A DNA stretch of 16,153 bases from an uncultured Lachnospiraceae bacterium (lineage in GTDB: Bacteria > Bacillota > Clostridia > Lachnospirales > Lachnospiraceae). The translations under genes and the position numbers were made by a program. Where the stretch lies: the NCBI GenBank assembly GCA_947175845.1, contig CAMWOK010000029.1, positions 1 through 16,153 of the forward strand. The letters run 5' to 3'. This document shows, one piece after another, positions 15,136 through 16,153 of the stretch. Position 1 is the first letter of the stretch; each line of letters begins with the position of its first letter. The notes beneath the pieces are model-generated. The model saw nothing but the letters and a program-made list of their open reading frames with translations, searched no databases and was not told the origin of the DNA.

Positions 15136-16038
15136 TTATTTCCGACGCGCGGGCAGCTGTACCAGAATAATTGCGGCGAAGGCGAGCGCGCAGCCCGCCA
15201 TCTCCCGCGCGGTGAGCACCTGGTGCAGCAAAAGCCACCCGGCAAGCACGGAGATGACGGACTCCAGGCTCAGGATGAGGGACGCCGCCGTGGGGTTCAT
15301 GCCCTTCTGCCCGATAATCTGGAACGTGTAACCCACGCCGCTCGAGAGTGCGCCCGCGTACAGAATTGGAAGCCACGCGGCGAGCACATCCGACAGCCGC
15401 GGCTGCTCTAACAAAAGCATCATCACGGCGCCGAGCACCGCGTTGGTCAGCGTCTGTATGCAGGAGAGTTTCACGCCGTCCACCAGCGGTGAAAAATGGT
15501 CCACGACCAGAATGTGCACGGCAAAGACGGCGGCGCAGCCCAGCATATAGAGGTCCCCCTTCTGCAGCTGGAAATCTCCTTCTGTGATGCAAAGCAAATA
15601 GAGGCCAAGCGACGCAAGCCCCACTGCCGTCCACACTTTAAGCCCTGTCTTTTTTCTCAGAAAAATGCCAAAAACCGGAACAAGCACGAGGTACATCGCC
15701 GTGATAAACCCCGCTTTCCCAACCGTTGTGTACTTCACGCCAAACTGCTGCAGCGTGCTCGCGGCAAAAAGACATATGCCACAGCATATGCCACCGATCA
15801 TCAATGCTTTTTTGTCTCCCTTTTGTCTGGTCTGCTGCTGCGCGTCCCTGTCCCTGCGGCTTCTGTCCATGACTGCCGCGCATGGCACAAGGACTGCAAG
15901 CGCAATCACATTGCGCGCCGCGATAAAGGTGTAAGGTCCCACATAATCCATCCCCACGCTCTGCGCGACAAACGCAACACCCCAGACTGTGGCAGCCATG
16001 AACAGAATCATGGACTGCCGCAATATCATTTTATTCAT
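15136..16038 (-). CDS. EamA/DMT-family membrane transporter
   Basis: Integral membrane protein of 300 residues with about ten helices in two similar halves, each an EamA repeat. The first starts near residue 10 (ILFMAATVWGVAFVAQS) and the second near residue 165 (LYMLGCAAVFAVHIL). A basic hydrophilic loop (DRSRRDRDAQQQTRQK, about 58-73) lies between early helices. Family members export amino acids, metabolites or nucleotide sugars; the substrate cannot be told here. The ATG at 16038 has only a weak GGAG about 13 nt upstream; the next ATG (16029) has none. The chemotaxis receptor gene begins about 66 nt after its stop with no terminator between. Confidence 0.9.
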   Translation of the reverse strand: MNKMILRQSMILFMAATVWGVAFVAQSVGMDYVGPYTFIAARNVIALAVLVPCAAVMDRSRRDRDAQQQTRQKGDKKALMIGGICCGICLFAASTLQQFGVKYTTVGKAGFITAMYLVLVPVFGIFLRKKTGLKVWTAVGLASLGLYLLCITEGDFQLQKGDLYMLGCAAVFAVHILVVDHFSPLVDGVKLSCIQTLTNAVLGAVMMLLLEQPRLSDVLAAWLPILYAGALSSGVGYTFQIIGQKGMNPTAASLILSLESVISVLAGWLLLHQVLTAREMAGCALAFAAIILVQLPARRK

Positions 16039-16153
16039 ACGCTACTGTGTTCTCCACTTCTTGCGAACATTCACGCTTATTTCTCCTGCCCAAGGCTCTA
16101 GTACAACGAATATTAAGTAACTGGCACCTTGACTTGCCTGATTGTTCAGCTAC
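16039..16153. other. Unidentified sequence at the right edge
   Basis: About 115 bases upstream of the EamA gene. On the minus strand one frame stays open from the window edge to a TAA at 16031-16033, overlapping the EamA start. The 40 residues are Arg- and Cys-rich and match nothing I know, and chance openness over this length is not rare. The minus strand can also pair GTAGCTG with CAGTTAC near the edge. It could be the 3' end of a gene, a leader region, or nothing. Confidence 0.25.

Overview
The window looks like chromosome of a mildly GC-rich, spore-forming Firmicute, most likely a Lachnospiraceae-type Clostridia. The reasons are strong AGGAGG-type ribosome sites, a GerMN lipoprotein, the pairing of comEA and comEC with a WalK/PhoR-like two-component system, a clostridial M18 aminopeptidase, and the protein signatures. 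This is inference from gene content; no search was run. Twelve of the thirteen genes called lie on the minus strand, so biological order runs from right to left.

Left block (1-6618, minus): comEA-like lipoprotein, OmpR-family response regulator, HAMP histidine kinase, GerMN lipoprotein, comEC, then the start of holA (cut by the window edge). Gaps are only about 20-55 nt, so this reads as one operon, with a good promoter candidate just upstream of comEA. DNA-uptake genes (comEA, comEC) bracket a signalling module in the order regulator-kinase-GerMN lipoprotein, the same order as actinobacterial mtrA-mtrB-lpqB. This is the most interesting arrangement in the window.

Middle (6699-8617): a DUF4422 glycosyltransferase-like protein (minus) and a small coiled-coil/zinc-ribbon protein, the only plus-strand gene. 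They diverge from a 129-nt gap whose centre is a palindromic -10 sequence. The zinc-ribbon gene ends inside a long hairpin that can terminate transcription in both directions.

Methionine block (8618-11160, minus): metN-metI-metQ, a complete MetNIQ methionine ABC importer, with a clear promoter at 11241-11269. No SAM riboswitch or T-box was recognised. Upstream lies a LysR-type regulator whose terminator hairpin contains an ATAG-N7-CTAT palindrome. That palindrome is centred near -66 relative to the predicted metN start, where LysR-type activators usually bind.

Right block (11370-16038, minus): EamA/DMT transporter, a methyl-accepting chemotaxis protein without a sensory domain, M18 aminopeptidase, then the LysR regulator. 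The last three are spaced by 17-23 nt and are probably co-transcribed. The final ~115 bases hold no gene I can identify. No tRNA, rRNA, CRISPR array, insertion sequence or replication origin was found.
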